Of a stretch of DNA of 64,000 bases, positions 1 through 8,325 are shown in pieces. Source of the stretch: Pseudomonadota bacterium (GTDB taxonomy: Bacteria; Pseudomonadota; Gammaproteobacteria; Xanthomonadales; Ahniellaceae); the NCBI GenBank assembly GCA_022843465.1, contig JALHNO010000004.1, forward strand, positions 248,001-312,000. Reading direction: 5' to 3'. A program made the translations under genes and the position numbers. How positions within the stretch are numbered: position 1 is the stretch's first letter; every line of letters begins with the position of its first letter. The notes beneath the pieces were generated by a model. It searched no databases and was not told where the DNA came from. It worked only from the letters and a program-made list of their open reading frames with translations.

Positions 1-1
1 G

Positions 2-1333
2 GGCAGCGCGACCTCCGAGCAGTTCGTCGCGGCAATCGCCGAGGCCGCCAATGACCCGCGGGTGACGCCGGCATTCTTCAGCTTCCTCACCCAGATCGGC
101 GTGCCCGAAGTGGTGATGGCCAGCACCTGCAGCGAGGGCAAGTTCAAGGCCCAGCTGCGGCAGTCGCGTTACCTGCCGGTGGGCTCGGCGGCAAGCCGTG
201 ACCAGCAGTGGCAGATTCCATTCTGTGTGACGGCCTACAACGGGACCAGCGGAACCGGGCACTGCACCCTGATGACGGCGGCCATTCAGGACTGGTCGCT
301 GGATCTGCCCAGCTGTCCGACTCATGTACTGCCCAATGGCAACGGCGCCGGCTACTACCGCTTCAGCATGGGCGGCCAGCAGTTCAGCGAACTGCTGCAG
401 CAACTCGACACGCTGCCCTTGCCTGAAGCCTATGTGCTGGTCGACAACCTTGCCGCCGGATTCCGCTCCGGCACGGTCGATGTAAATGCCTATCTGGCGG
501 CATTGCCGAAGATTGCCGCGCATCCTTCGCGCGAGGTCGCGACGATGCCGCTCGGCGATCTCGAGTTCATTCGCAGCCAGGTCATCGACCAGGCACGCAG
601 GACGGAACTCGAGGCCTACTACGCGCGGCTCTATCAGCCCCGCCTGGACGCGATCGGATTGAACCCGGGCAAGGACGACTCCGCGGAACTGCGCCTGCTG
701 CGCAGTGACCTCGTTGATTTTCTGGCGCAGTCGGCGCGCAGCGGGCCTGTGCGCACCCGTCTGACCGAGTGGGGACGCGCCTATATCGGTTACGGCGGCG
801 ATGGGCAATTGCATGCAGATGCGGTGCCGCCGGATCTGCTCGCGCAGTCCCTGATCGTGGCGAACCAGGAACTCGACGCGCCATTCTTCGAGGCACTCGA
901 TCGCCAGCTGGAAAAAAGCAGCGATGGCAATGTGCGCGACAACCTGCTGTTTGCCATGGCCCGCAGCGACGATCCGGATCTGGCCAGGCGCGCACGCGAA
1001 CTGATGCTGAGCCCACGTCTGCGTACCAATGAGCGCTTCTTGATCGCCTTCGGCCAGATGCGCGATCCGGTGAACGCCGATGCCATGTTCCAGTGGTTCA
1101 AGGCGCATGCCACCCTGATGATGCCGCTGATGCCTGACCGCATGCGCAATCGCATGCCGATGCTGGCCAGCAGCTATTGCACTCCCGAACGTGCCGATGA
1201 AGTGAAGGCCTACTTCACGCCATTGATCGGCGCCAATCCGGGTGGCGAGCGCAGTCTCAACAACGTGCTCGAAGGAATCGCTCTCTGCCACGCGCTGGTG
1301 ACGGCGCAGCCGGCGGTGCGCATCGAGGGCTGA
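2..1333 (+). CDS. M1-family aminopeptidase, C-terminal part (5' end outside window)
   Basis: The reading frame is open to the left edge, so only the C-terminal portion (about 443 residues) is visible; a GTG at 62 is not a credible start because the frame continues upstream. The helical, Leu/Ala-rich sequence, with segments such as YVLVDNLAAGF, VRDNLLFAMARSDDP and RTNERFLIAFGQMRDP, matches the ERAP1-like C-terminal domain of M1 zinc aminopeptidases. The catalytic HExxH and GxMEN motifs would lie upstream of the window. The expected role is removal of N-terminal residues from peptides. The gene ends 14 bases before a hairpin shared with the convergent gene. An unrelated helical-repeat protein is a weaker alternative. 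Confidence 0.75.
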   Translation, partial: GSATSEQFVAAIAEAANDPRVTPAFFSFLTQIGVPEVVMASTCSEGKFKAQLRQSRYLPVGSAASRDQQWQIPFCVTAYNGTSGTGHCTLMTAAIQDWSLDLPSCPTHVLPNGNGAGYYRFSMGGQQFSELLQQLDTLPLPEAYVLVDNLAAGFRSGTVDVNAYLAALPKIAAHPSREVATMPLGDLEFIRSQVIDQARRTELEAYYARLYQPRLDAIGLNPGKDDSAELRLLRSDLVDFLAQSARSGPVRTRLTEWGRAYIGYGGDGQLHADAVPPDLLAQSLIVANQELDAPFFEALDRQLEKSSDGNVRDNLLFAMARSDDPDLARRARELMLSPRLRTNERFLIAFGQMRDPVNADAMFQWFKAHATLMMPLMPDRMRNRMPMLASSYCTPERADEVKAYFTPLIGANPGGERSLNNVLEGIALCHALVTAQPAVRIEG

Positions 1334-1347
1334 GCGCGCCATAGCCG

Positions 1348-1379
1348 CCTGCAGATGCTGAAGCTCCAGCACCTGCAGG
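1348..1379. terminator. Hairpin between convergent genes
   Basis: Two 13-base arms (1348-1360 and 1367-1379) pair with one mismatch around a 6-base loop. The hairpin sits between the end of the aminopeptidase gene and the end of the convergent lipoprotein gene, where a bidirectional terminator would be expected. There is no clear T-tract on either side, so termination is inferred from position and pairing only. Confidence 0.45.
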
Positions 1380-1434
1380 GTCCGCCGTCGTCCTGGCTAT
1401 CTGTCGGTTCCTGCGTGTTGCGATGCAGACAGGC

Positions 1435-1992
1435 TCAGCGCTGCTGATTGGCCGCCAGTGTGCTCGCACTTCCCGGGCTTGCCTGGGCCAGTTGCCGTTG
1501 CAGACTGATGGCAGTCAGCGAACCGGGCGCAGCTTCCTCCAGCAGCGCAATCACCCGGCGCGCTTCGCTGTGATCACCTCCGCGGATCATGGCCTGTACG
1601 CGGCTGGTTGCCGCAGGACCGATATCGGCCAGGATCTCGGCGGCACCGGCACTGCGGGCATTGATGCGCCGCGCCTGCAGGGCATGCTCGAGCGCGTTGT
1701 CACCGGCCGGGCTGACGATGCGATCGGCCTGGAAGGCCACATTGGCGCGCCGCAATGCTGCGCGCTCTGCGGATTTCATTGCCGAGCGCACATCGGCATC
1801 GCGCGTGCCGGTGGTTGTGGCGGCGGCCGGGGTCATGGCCTCGGCGGCCGACATTGGCGCGATCCGCGCTCCGTCTCCGGAGCCGCAGGATGCGAGCAGC
1901 GCCGCGAGCGCGGCGACGACCAGAACCTTACGCAATTCCTTCGCACAATCACGGGCTTGCAGTGTTGCTTGGCGGGCGCTCACGTCCCTCAT
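1435..1992 (-). CDS. Small putative lipoprotein, function unknown
   Basis: A 185-residue protein. The ATG at 1992 is chosen because CAGGAG lies six bases upstream, although the frame extends to 2061. A basic N-terminus and a hydrophobic stretch end in LLASC, a lipobox, so the mature protein is probably anchored to a membrane through Cys. The rest is Ala/Arg-rich and helical, with no motif I recognise. The only coding neighbour on this side is the convergent aminopeptidase. The reading frame looks genuine because of the ribosome site and the signal sequence; no function is assigned. Confidence 0.6.
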   Translation of the reverse strand: MRDVSARQATLQARDCAKELRKVLVVAALAALLASCGSGDGARIAPMSAAEAMTPAAATTTGTRDADVRSAMKSAERAALRRANVAFQADRIVSPAGDNALEHALQARRINARSAGAAEILADIGPAATSRVQAMIRGGDHSEARRVIALLEEAAPGSLTAISLQRQLAQASPGSASTLAANQQR

Positions 1993-2525
1993 GATCAGCT
2001 CCTGATGCCATCGTCCGGGATGGCTCCGTGAATCAGCGTAGCGGTGCGCGACCGCGCGCATAGCTGTAAATACTTACAGTGACGATTGCCGCACAAAGCA
2101 AACGTGACCCAGGTCCAGAACCAGGTCCTGGGCCCTGTCGCTATCCCTCTGACCATGTGCCGTCCGGCCGCCGCATGTCTGCCGATTGACGGCGAAGATC
2201 AGGGCAGCGTAGTGTTGGCTGGTCGGTCCCGGGGGACAGATCGGCGTCCGATGATGGTCATGGACGCCAGGCGGATCGGTTGCGGCGAAAGCCCTGCCGA
2301 TTCCAGTATTGCGTCAACGACGGCCAGTGGCCGTTTCGGAGCGTGCCCGTGGCTGTTGCATCGACTTTCTGCATGCGCGCTGATCCTGTCGCGGAGCGTT
2401 CGTTCCTGTTGCCTGTCCGCGCGCGCACTGGCTTCAGCATGAGCATGAGGGCTGCAACAAGCCGCTCCTGCCAGCCACGCGCGGCACGAGCCCGCATGGA
2501 ATTTTCTCCTTCCTGAGGTCCAGCC
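1993..2525. other. Intergenic region, no gene recognised
   Basis: A 530-base spacer between the divergent lipoprotein and GH19 genes. Open frames here on both strands have no ribosome site or protein-like composition, and one overlaps the GH19 start. It must carry the promoters for both flanking genes, but no confident -35/-10 pair was found. Confidence 0.4.
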
Positions 2526-3134
2526 ATGTCCCGCATCAATCGTGCGTTTCTGTTCGACCATGTGCGTCAGCAATTGTTCGGTGGCAAGCTCAAGCAATCC
2601 CAGGTCGATGGCCACAGCAGTCTGCTGGATTACTGGGAAGGCAAGCACGCCTTGAAAGATGACCGTTGGCTGGCCTATGCGCTGGCCACCGCGTTCCACG
2701 AGACCGCGCACACGCTGCAGCCGGTGAACGAGTTTGGCGGTGTTGCCTACAAGACTGATCGTTACGACGTCACCGGTTCGAACCCGGCGCGGGCGAAGAA
2801 GATGGGCAACACCACGCCCGGCGATGGCGTGAAGTATGCCGGGCGCGGATACATCCAGCTGACCTGGAAGAACAATTACCAGACTGCCAGCAATGCCGTG
2901 GGGGTCGACCTTGTCGGCAACCCCGATGCCGCCCTGCAGCCGGACGTCGCCGCCGCCATCCTGTTCGAAGGAATGATCGCCGGCTGGTTCACTTCCCGGC
3001 GTTTGTCCGACTATTTCAGTGGCGACACCTCGAACTGGACCCAGGCACGCCGCATCGTCAATGGACTCGACAAGGCCGACATGATCGCAACGTACGCCAG
3101 GACCTACTACGCGGCAATCAGCTACACCACATAG
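2526..3134 (+). CDS. GH19 chitinase-like / endolysin-like glycoside hydrolase
   Basis: A 202-residue protein starting at an ATG preceded by a GAGG ribosome site. The segment ATAFHETAHT (about residues 55-64) carries the HET catalytic glutamate context typical of glycoside hydrolase family 19. KYAGRGYIQLTWKNNY (about 116-131) is the second conserved family block, and the C-terminal Trp/Tyr-rich helix (WTQARRIVNG) also fits. GH19 enzymes cleave chitin or, in phage-type members, peptidoglycan. The short single-domain form without a signal peptide resembles phage or prophage endolysins more than secreted chitinases. No holin or other phage gene is next to it, so it may be an isolated prophage relic or a domesticated lytic enzyme. 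Confidence 0.75.
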   Translation: MSRINRAFLFDHVRQQLFGGKLKQSQVDGHSSLLDYWEGKHALKDDRWLAYALATAFHETAHTLQPVNEFGGVAYKTDRYDVTGSNPARAKKMGNTTPGDGVKYAGRGYIQLTWKNNYQTASNAVGVDLVGNPDAALQPDVAAAILFEGMIAGWFTSRRLSDYFSGDTSNWTQARRIVNGLDKADMIATYARTYYAAISYTT

Positions 3135-3162
3135 CGCACAGCGTGCCCCGCTGCTGATCCGC

Positions 3163-3239
3163 CGTTGCCGTTGATGTCAACGTTGATGTTGATGTTGATG
3201 TTGATGTTGATGCTGACGTTGACGTTGACGTTGACGTTG
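3163..3239 (+). repeat. Tandem hexanucleotide array (GTTGAT/GTTGAC)
   Basis: About twelve 6-base units in a row, first mainly GTTGAT and then GTTGAC with occasional variants. The array lies 30 bases downstream of the GH19 stop and runs directly into the left arm of a long inverted repeat. This is simple-sequence DNA likely to vary in copy number by slippage. Confidence 0.85.
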
Positions 3240-3323
3240 TAGAGCGTGGCTTGCCGTGCTGCCTTGGATTTTTTCCGGCGATAACGGCAGGATCAAACGC
3301 AGCGCGGCAAGCCACGCTCTACA
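3238..3323. repeat. Long inverted repeat, REP/MITE-like
   Basis: The arms 3238-3260 and 3301-3323 (23 bases each) are reverse complements with a single mismatch, separated by 40 bases. The arm begins TGTAGAGCGTGGCTTGCC. Size, near-perfect symmetry and intergenic position fit a REP-type or miniature transposable element. No transposase is adjacent. Confidence 0.7.
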
Positions 3324-3448
3324 GAAGCAATAAGCAGACGCAACGGGGCCAGCCCCGATCTGCAAATGCAATGCATGGACAGGGCAGGCCGCGCGCTACG
3401 ATTCGGCCGTTGCCGAATTTCCGGTCGCGCGGTCGAGGGCGTTGCGTA

Positions 3449-4852
3449 GTGAACCCATTCGAATCCAGAAACGCTTCCCGCCCTGTGCTTCTGCCCACCT
3501 CGTCGGTGGGATTTGCGCTCGCGCTGCGTGTGTGGCTGAAGATCGGCCTGCTCGGCTTCGGCGGCCCTGCTGGCCAGATCGCCCTGATGCATCGTGAACT
3601 GGTCGAACAGCGCCGCTGGATCAGCGAGTCGCGCTTTCTGCATGCGCTGAACTACTGCATGCTGCTGCCGGGGCCGGAGGCGCAGCAACTCGCCGTCTAC
3701 ATCGGCTGGTTGTTGCATCGGACCTGGGGCGGGGTTGCCGCGGGAGTCCTGTTCGTACTGCCGGGTGCATTGGTGCTGGTACTGCTCAGCTGGATCTATG
3801 TCCGCTTCGGATCACTGCCGATCGTGTCCGGCGTGTTCTTCGGACTCAAGGCCGCGGTACTCGCGATTGTCGTCGAAGCCGTATTGCGCATCGGTCGGCG
3901 CGCACTGAAGACGAAGTTTCTTGTCGGCATCGCCGTCGCCGCCTTCCTGATGATCCATCTGTTGCAGATCGGGTTTCCGTGGATCGTGCTGACAGCCGCT
4001 GCGACCGGACTGATCGCACATCGACTCGCCGCATCCTGGCTGCCACAGCGCTCAGACGAAGCAGAGCAGGGCGATCTCGACTATGTTGTCGATCGCCAAC
4101 TCGCCGAGGGCGGCGCTGCGCATACGCGTGCCTCCGGGCCGCGGGCGCTGCGCAGGCTGATCGCCTGCGCTGCCTTGTGGATCGCGCCCATCTTGCTGGC
4201 GGCCTGGTGGCTCGGACGTGATCATGTACTGGTGCAGGAGGGCATCTTCTTCAGCCAGACCGCGCTCGTTACCTTCGGCGGCGCCTACGCGGTGCTGGCC
4301 TATGTGGCGCAACGCGCCGTCGAGGATTTCGCCTGGCTGCAGCCCGGCGAAATGATCGATGGTCTGGCGCTCGCCGAGACCACACCGGGACCGCTGGTGA
4401 TCGTCCTGCAGTTCGTCGGTTTCATCGCTGCCTATCGCCATCCCGGCGGGCTCGATCCGCTCACGGCCGCACTGCTCGGCGCTGCACTCACCACCTGGGT
4501 CACCTTCGTCCCCAGCTTCCTGTTCATCTTCGTCGGCGCTCCCTATGTCGAAGCGCTGCGCCGCAATCGCAGCCTGCATGCGGCGCTGTCCGCAGTCACC
4601 GCCGCCGTGGTCGGCGTGGTGTTGAATCTTGCTGTCTGGTTTGCGCTGCATACCCTGTTCGCCGACGTCGGCCAAACCCGTCTGGGCCCGCTGAGTTTGA
4701 ACACGCCCGTCCTGGCGTCCATCCATCCCGTGGCAGCTCTGCTTACCGTCGCCGCATTGATTGCCGTATTGCGCTTCAAGCTCGGCCTGGTCTGGACCCT
4801 GCTGGCCTGCGCAGCGATCGGCGCCGCCTGCCGCGTGGCGGGTCTTGCCTGA
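3449..4852 (+). CDS. chrA: ChrA-family chromate transporter
   Basis: A GTG at 3449 is preferred over the upstream frame extension, because a GAGGG site lies about ten bases before it and upstream codons run through the REP-like inverted repeat. The 467-residue product has two homologous CHR halves. The first opens with the GFGGPAGQIALMHRE block and has LLPGPEAQQLA; the second has TFGGAYAVLAYVA and ETTPGPLVIVLQF. Paired halves with about 10-12 membrane helices are typical of the long-chain CHR family, which expels chromate (or takes up sulfate-like oxyanions) at the inner membrane. No chrB regulator is nearby, so the gene stands alone and the substrate is inferred from family membership. Confidence 0.85.
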   Translation: MNPFESRNASRPVLLPTSSVGFALALRVWLKIGLLGFGGPAGQIALMHRELVEQRRWISESRFLHALNYCMLLPGPEAQQLAVYIGWLLHRTWGGVAAGVLFVLPGALVLVLLSWIYVRFGSLPIVSGVFFGLKAAVLAIVVEAVLRIGRRALKTKFLVGIAVAAFLMIHLLQIGFPWIVLTAAATGLIAHRLAASWLPQRSDEAEQGDLDYVVDRQLAEGGAAHTRASGPRALRRLIACAALWIAPILLAAWWLGRDHVLVQEGIFFSQTALVTFGGAYAVLAYVAQRAVEDFAWLQPGEMIDGLALAETTPGPLVIVLQFVGFIAAYRHPGGLDPLTAALLGAALTTWVTFVPSFLFIFVGAPYVEALRRNRSLHAALSAVTAAVVGVVLNLAVWFALHTLFADVGQTRLGPLSLNTPVLASIHPVAALLTVAALIAVLRFKLGLVWTLLACAAIGAACRVAGLA

Positions 4853-4892
4853 GCGGCATGTGCCGGTAGTACGGCCGAGAGTGCCCGCAACT

Positions 4893-4990
4893 CTTCTCCC
4901 GCGCGCGGGAGAAGATGCCGCAGGCAGATGAGGGAAACCTGCCCCAGCGCAACATCACTGCGCCACTGCGTTCGTGAACACCCAACACCG
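4893..4990. repeat. Intergenic repeat, copy A (hairpin plus conserved tail)
   Basis: A segment starting with a CTTCTCCCGCG...CGGGAGAAG hairpin and continuing through AGATGAGGG, AACCTGCCC and TTCGTGAACA. It is repeated with small differences at 5075-5172. Such CTCTCCCG-rich repeats are common intergenic elements in proteobacteria. The hairpin could also end chrA transcription. Confidence 0.7.
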
Positions 4991-5074
4991 TCGCGAGTGG
5001 TCGCACCTCTTCTCCCGCGCGCCCGCGGAAGAAGGGATCCGGCGAAGTCGCTGCGATGCTGCGCTCAAGATTCC

Positions 5075-5172
5075 CTTCTCCCGCAGCGCGGGAGACAGGC
5101 CGAAGGCCGGATGAGGGCAACCTGCCCAAGCGCAACGTCACTGCGATCCCGCCGTTCGTGAACAACCAACAC
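5075..5172. repeat. Intergenic repeat, copy B
   Basis: A direct repeat of 4893-4990. It shares the inverted CTTCTCCCGC/GCGGGAG stem, then GATGAGGGCAACCTGCCC, a block resembling AGCGCAACGTCACTGCG, and TTCGTGAACA. The spacing between copies is about 180 bases, with an additional imperfect CTTCTCCCGCG hairpin between them. Confidence 0.7.
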
Positions 5173-5192
5173 GCAGATTTCCCTCACCCTAA

Positions 5193-5216
5193 CCCTCTCC
5201 CGCAAGCGGGAGAGGG
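5193..5216. repeat. Perfect 11-bp stem hairpin
   Basis: The arms CCCTCTCCCGC and GCGGGAGAGGG pair perfectly around an AA loop, preceded by CCCTCACCCTAA. It is the third stem-loop of the same type in the chrA downstream region. This may be a transcription terminator or REP unit; there is no T-tract. Confidence 0.6.
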
Positions 5217-5648
5217 GAGCTTTAGACTGAGACCACCGTGCAGGCCCGCCACAGCATTGACAAGCCCTCAGCGCCGGCGTAGCTTTTTCGCACATCAATC
5301 CCGGGGGATTGATCGGCGCCGCAGCAGCAACGCGACGTCAACTGGGCGGGCACGATCAGGCTTCGTGCCAGCCCCCAAGTTTCAGTTCGTGGCGTCATTG
5401 CCACTGTGGAGCGTGCCCCGTGAACGCCAGTCGTGCCGATCTGCCGTCTGCCGAATCGCCCAGGCGATTGCGCCGCGCATTCTGCCTCAAACGCCGCGCG
5501 CGGCTGCGCTCTTGCGCGCATCAGCGTCACCAGCGCAGCGTGCATTTCGGCGCGCATCCGCAGACTGCGTCAGCCACCATGAGTCCTTCCGCGCAGACCC
5601 GCGTTCCGCCTGCGCTGTCCATCGCCTGATCCCGTTCTGGAGTCCGTC
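5217..5648. other. Intergenic stretch, no gene recognised
   Basis: Between the hairpin cluster and the small basic protein at 5649. A plus-strand frame stays open from 5056 into the gene at 5932, but its translation is Arg/Pro/Ser-rich and has the look of random high-GC coding, with no start or ribosome site. I see no gene, RNA or clear promoter here. Confidence 0.4.
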
Positions 5649-5921
5649 ATGCCGAGCAAACCCAAGCCCAAGTCTGCGACCACCAAACCACCCGTCAAGA
5701 CCGAGAAAGCGGCAAGCGCCGAACTTGCCGTCAGTGGCAAGCAGGGCAGTGGCCTGCTGCTGGCGATGGCCCTGCGGCCTGCGCCGACTGCGGCACAACT
5801 CGACGCCCGTCAGGAGGCGGCCAAGACCAGGCGCAAGGCTTCCGGACCACCGCGCAAGGGCACCGCACAAAGCAAGATCAAGGCGCCCGAAGTCGCGCCC
5901 TGCAATCCACGCAATAAATAG
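5649..5921 (+). CDS. Small basic Lys/Ala/Pro-rich protein, unknown
   Basis: A 90-residue protein that begins MPSKPKPKSATTKPP and is rich in Lys, Ala and Pro at both ends, with a short hydrophobic middle (GSGLLLAMALRP). Composition suggests a disordered, possibly nucleic-acid-binding or linker-like protein. The stop codon is followed by AGGA and the ATG of the next gene ten bases later, so the two are probably co-transcribed. No family is recognised. The low complexity means it could be spurious, but the tight coupling to the downstream gene argues for a real gene. Confidence 0.45.
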   Translation: MPSKPKPKSATTKPPVKTEKAASAELAVSGKQGSGLLLAMALRPAPTAAQLDARQEAAKTRRKASGPPRKGTAQSKIKAPEVAPCNPRNK

Positions 5922-5931
5922 GACCGCCCAC

Positions 5932-7146
5932 ATGCCCCTTACGATCTTGAAAAACCTGGATCTGGATGATGTGGCGACCGGCGAGCAGACCGGCACTGTG
6001 GGCGAACCGACTGTCGCCGCGGCCGGCAAGAAATTCTTCGTCACCGGCAACTGGTTCGCCTCGATGTCGGCCGATTCCGGTGCCAGCTGGAACCTGGTCG
6101 ATCCGTTCACCGAATTGCCTCCGGTCGCCGGCGGCTTCTGCTGCGATCAGCTGGCCCTGCATTCGCGCAGCAAAAAACCATGGATCTGGATCCTGCAATA
6201 CAGCTCGGCCAACGACACCAATGTGCTGCGCGTCGCCGTCAGCGCGACGGCGGAATCCGGCTCCTGGCGCTGGTGGGATTTCACCCCCGGCATGCTCAAT
6301 CCAGCCTGGAAAAAATTCTGGCTCGACTATCCGGACATTTCGGAGAGCAATGGCGCAATCTGGCTGACCTCGAACGTGTTCGACGCCAACGACAAGTGGA
6401 AGCGGGCGGTGGTACTCAAATTGACCACGGCCACCATGGTCGGCGGTGGGCCGCTGAGTTTCAATCACTGGTCGACCAACCAGCACGGTTCGCTGCGACT
6501 GGCGCAGGGCGCCGGCGACACCATGTACTTCGGCGCGCAGAATGGCACCGCGGGCGTGCGCGTGTTCGCGTGGAAGGATTCCAGCAACACCGTGTCGTTC
6601 TGGGATGTGGCGGTCACGCCATGGAGCAATGGCCCGTACTCGTCCAAGGGGCCCGGCAATGTGCAGTGGTTGAGTCGCTGCGACGATCGCATCACCGGCG
6701 CCTGGCTCACTGGCAATCAGCTCGGACTGCTGTGGACCTCAAGCCCCGTCGCTGGCCGTCCGCATCCCTTCATCCGCGCCGCCCGCATCAATATCAGCAC
6801 ACGAAAACTGATCGACGAACCCGATCTCTGGAGCCCCGATCACGCCTACGCCTATCCCGCCGCCGCCGCCAACTCCAAAGGCCGCGTCGGCATCACCGCC
6901 TTCATCGGCGGCGGCACCCTGCATCCCTCGCATGTCGTCGGTGTACGCGACGACAGCGCCGGCACCTGGGACACCTTCATCGCCAAACAAGGCAGCCACG
7001 GCCCCGCCGATACCAAATGGGGCGACTACCTCACCATCCGCCGCCACCGCTCGCGACCCACCACCTGGGTAGCCTCCGGCTTCACCCTGCAGGGCGGAAC
7101 CTCCAGAAACCACGTAGAGCCGAGGGTGGTGCAGTTCAAAGCTTGA
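5932..7146 (+). CDS. Hypothetical protein, possible beta-propeller (sialidase-like fold)
   Basis: The start is the ATG at 5932, with AGGA eight bases upstream; the frame is open far upstream but without coding character. The 404-residue product is rich in Trp, Gly, Asp and Ser and contains recurring aromatic beta-strand segments (GNWFASMSADSGASWN, WIWILQYSSAND, ITGAWLTGNQLGLLWTSS). SxDxGxxW is the Asp-box type motif of sialidase and other propellers, seen once clearly at about residues 44-50. There is no signal peptide. Function is unknown. A decayed partial second copy lies at 8326-8762, which shows local duplication. Confidence 0.6.
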   Translation: MPLTILKNLDLDDVATGEQTGTVGEPTVAAAGKKFFVTGNWFASMSADSGASWNLVDPFTELPPVAGGFCCDQLALHSRSKKPWIWILQYSSANDTNVLRVAVSATAESGSWRWWDFTPGMLNPAWKKFWLDYPDISESNGAIWLTSNVFDANDKWKRAVVLKLTTATMVGGGPLSFNHWSTNQHGSLRLAQGAGDTMYFGAQNGTAGVRVFAWKDSSNTVSFWDVAVTPWSNGPYSSKGPGNVQWLSRCDDRITGAWLTGNQLGLLWTSSPVAGRPHPFIRAARINISTRKLIDEPDLWSPDHAYAYPAAAANSKGRVGITAFIGGGTLHPSHVVGVRDDSAGTWDTFIAKQGSHGPADTKWGDYLTIRRHRSRPTTWVASGFTLQGGTSRNHVEPRVVQFKA

Positions 7147-7746
7147 GGCTGTGGGATTTCTTATTGCCTGATCACACGCAAGGGACTTTCCAACGCGCAG
7201 AATGGAGCGCGCAATTGATGAGGGAAGTTGCAACTTTCGATCCAACCCCAAATCGCCTCGGGCAGGTCGTAGGTCGGGTCCCGCGAAGCGGTACCCGACA
7301 TCGGGATGTCGTCCCCGATAGGAGATGCGGTGAGTGTGACGGTGCCTGGTTGCGCCGGATATTGGTTCACTGACCCCGACTTCGCTCATTGCGCAGCAGG
7401 TTGCGATGGGCACGGTGTGAGGATCTGGGCGGGTCCTGAGCCAAGCGGTATGCGTCCGCTCTTGGCCGGCAATATGTAGGGCGGATCCCTCGAAGGGGAA
7501 GCCGCCGCCCAGACCTGTCGACCTCCGTTCAGCTCGTGTCACTCAGGTTGCGCGGGGAAATTGCTAAAGCTCCGTTCAAACCGACCCTGCGGCGAACCGG
7601 CCCCAACTCAGGCATTGAAGTTGCAGAGAACCGGTCACCGCACACACCCACGAGGCCGGCGCCGCGGGGGCTTCAAATTTTCGCTCGCAACCCATTACCA
7701 TCACGCTTCCCCGACTGACGCACACGGCCCACCTTTGTACGCGTGG
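7147..7746. other. Intergenic region with REP-like hairpin (7273-7299)
   Basis: No gene is supported in these 600 bases. GTCGGGT at 7273-7279 pairs with ACCCGAC at 7293-7299, enclosing CCGC-GAA-GCGG. This is a compact hairpin of the kind found as dispersed repeats in xanthomonad-like genomes. The remainder is featureless to the eye. Confidence 0.5.
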
Positions 7747-8193
7747 ATGGAATCGCTACTGACTAGAGTACGTGGCTGGGCGAACTGGCGCAGTGGTGGC
7801 GCCGTGTCCGAGGAAGTCGATACCGAGCTGCGCGATGTGTTCCTCGCCGAGATGACCGATGTGCTGGAATCGATCGACGCGGCCCTGGTGCGCTGGCGCG
7901 TGAATCCGTCCGATGCCGACGCGCACCGACAGCTGCGCCGCGGCTTCCATACGCTCAAGGGCTCGGCGCCGCTGGTTCGGGCCGAACTGCTGGGTGCCTA
8001 CTGCAAGGATCTGGAGCGCTTGATGGCCGAGTTCCAGGACCGGCCGGCGAAGATCACGCCGATCAGCATCAGTACGCTGGCTCAGGCGATTTCGCTGTTG
8101 CCGGCATTCGGCGACTGCCTGCGCAACAATCGAGCGGCGCCGGCGCAGGCTTCGAGCGTCCATCAACGGGTACGACGCATCATCGCCGGCTGA
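7747..8193 (+). CDS. Hpt (histidine phosphotransfer) domain protein
   Basis: A 148-residue protein from ATG 7747. VDTELRDVFLAEMTDVLESID (first helices), then a block ending FHTLKGSA (His at about residue 74) carry the phosphorylatable histidine of an Hpt domain. The sequence resembles one Hpt unit of the large ChpA/PilL chemotaxis-type kinases for type IV pili, so this may be a stand-alone fragment of such a gene. It would relay phosphate between response regulators. No kinase or receiver gene is in the window. Its last 37 codons (QAISLLPAFGDCLRNN to the stop) are duplicated at 10021-10137. Confidence 0.7.
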   Translation: MESLLTRVRGWANWRSGGAVSEEVDTELRDVFLAEMTDVLESIDAALVRWRVNPSDADAHRQLRRGFHTLKGSAPLVRAELLGAYCKDLERLMAEFQDRPAKITPISISTLAQAISLLPAFGDCLRNNRAAPAQASSVHQRVRRIIAG

Positions 8194-8199
8194 GCCGGT
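8083..8199 (+). repeat. Direct repeat, copy 1 (3' end of Hpt gene)
   Basis: The first 80 bases are identical to 10021-10100; divergence begins about 37 bases before the end. The copy includes the Hpt gene stop codon. The two copies bracket the decayed propeller gene and the SUKH gene. Confidence 0.85.
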
Positions 8200-8279
8200 G
8201 CCGTGGCTGTGATGGGGCGCATGCTCCGCTTGCAGTCGGTGATGCCCGAAGGAATTTGCCGGGTTGCTTTTCTCGCTAT

Positions 8280-8319
8280 GGTGTCAGGGACAATTGATTG
8301 TGGAAATTGTCCCTGGCAT
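8280..8319. repeat. Inverted GGGACAATT repeat
   Basis: AGGGACAATT (8287-8296) and its complement AATTGTCCCT (about 8304-8313) form a stem. The left arm with its flank recurs at 9935-9954 (GGTGCCAGGGACAATT). This resembles REP elements mobilised by RAYT transposases; no such transposase is in the window. Confidence 0.55.
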
Positions 8320-8325
8320 TATTTT

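Noticed and set aside
2199-2711. 170-codon open frame on the minus strand
   Set aside because: It overlaps the GH19 gene, which has clear family motifs, and lacks a start signal.
2776-2796. tRNA T-arm-like sequence GGTTCGAACCCGG
   Set aside because: It is inside the GH19 coding region and no acceptor, D or anticodon stems surround it.
3163-3239. CRISPR-like array
   Set aside because: The units are 6 bases with no spacers, so it is simple tandem repeat DNA.
5056-5931. Upstream extension of the 5932 gene
   Set aside because: The extension is Arg/Pro/Ser-rich, crosses a repeat and another gene, and ATG 5932 has a good ribosome site.
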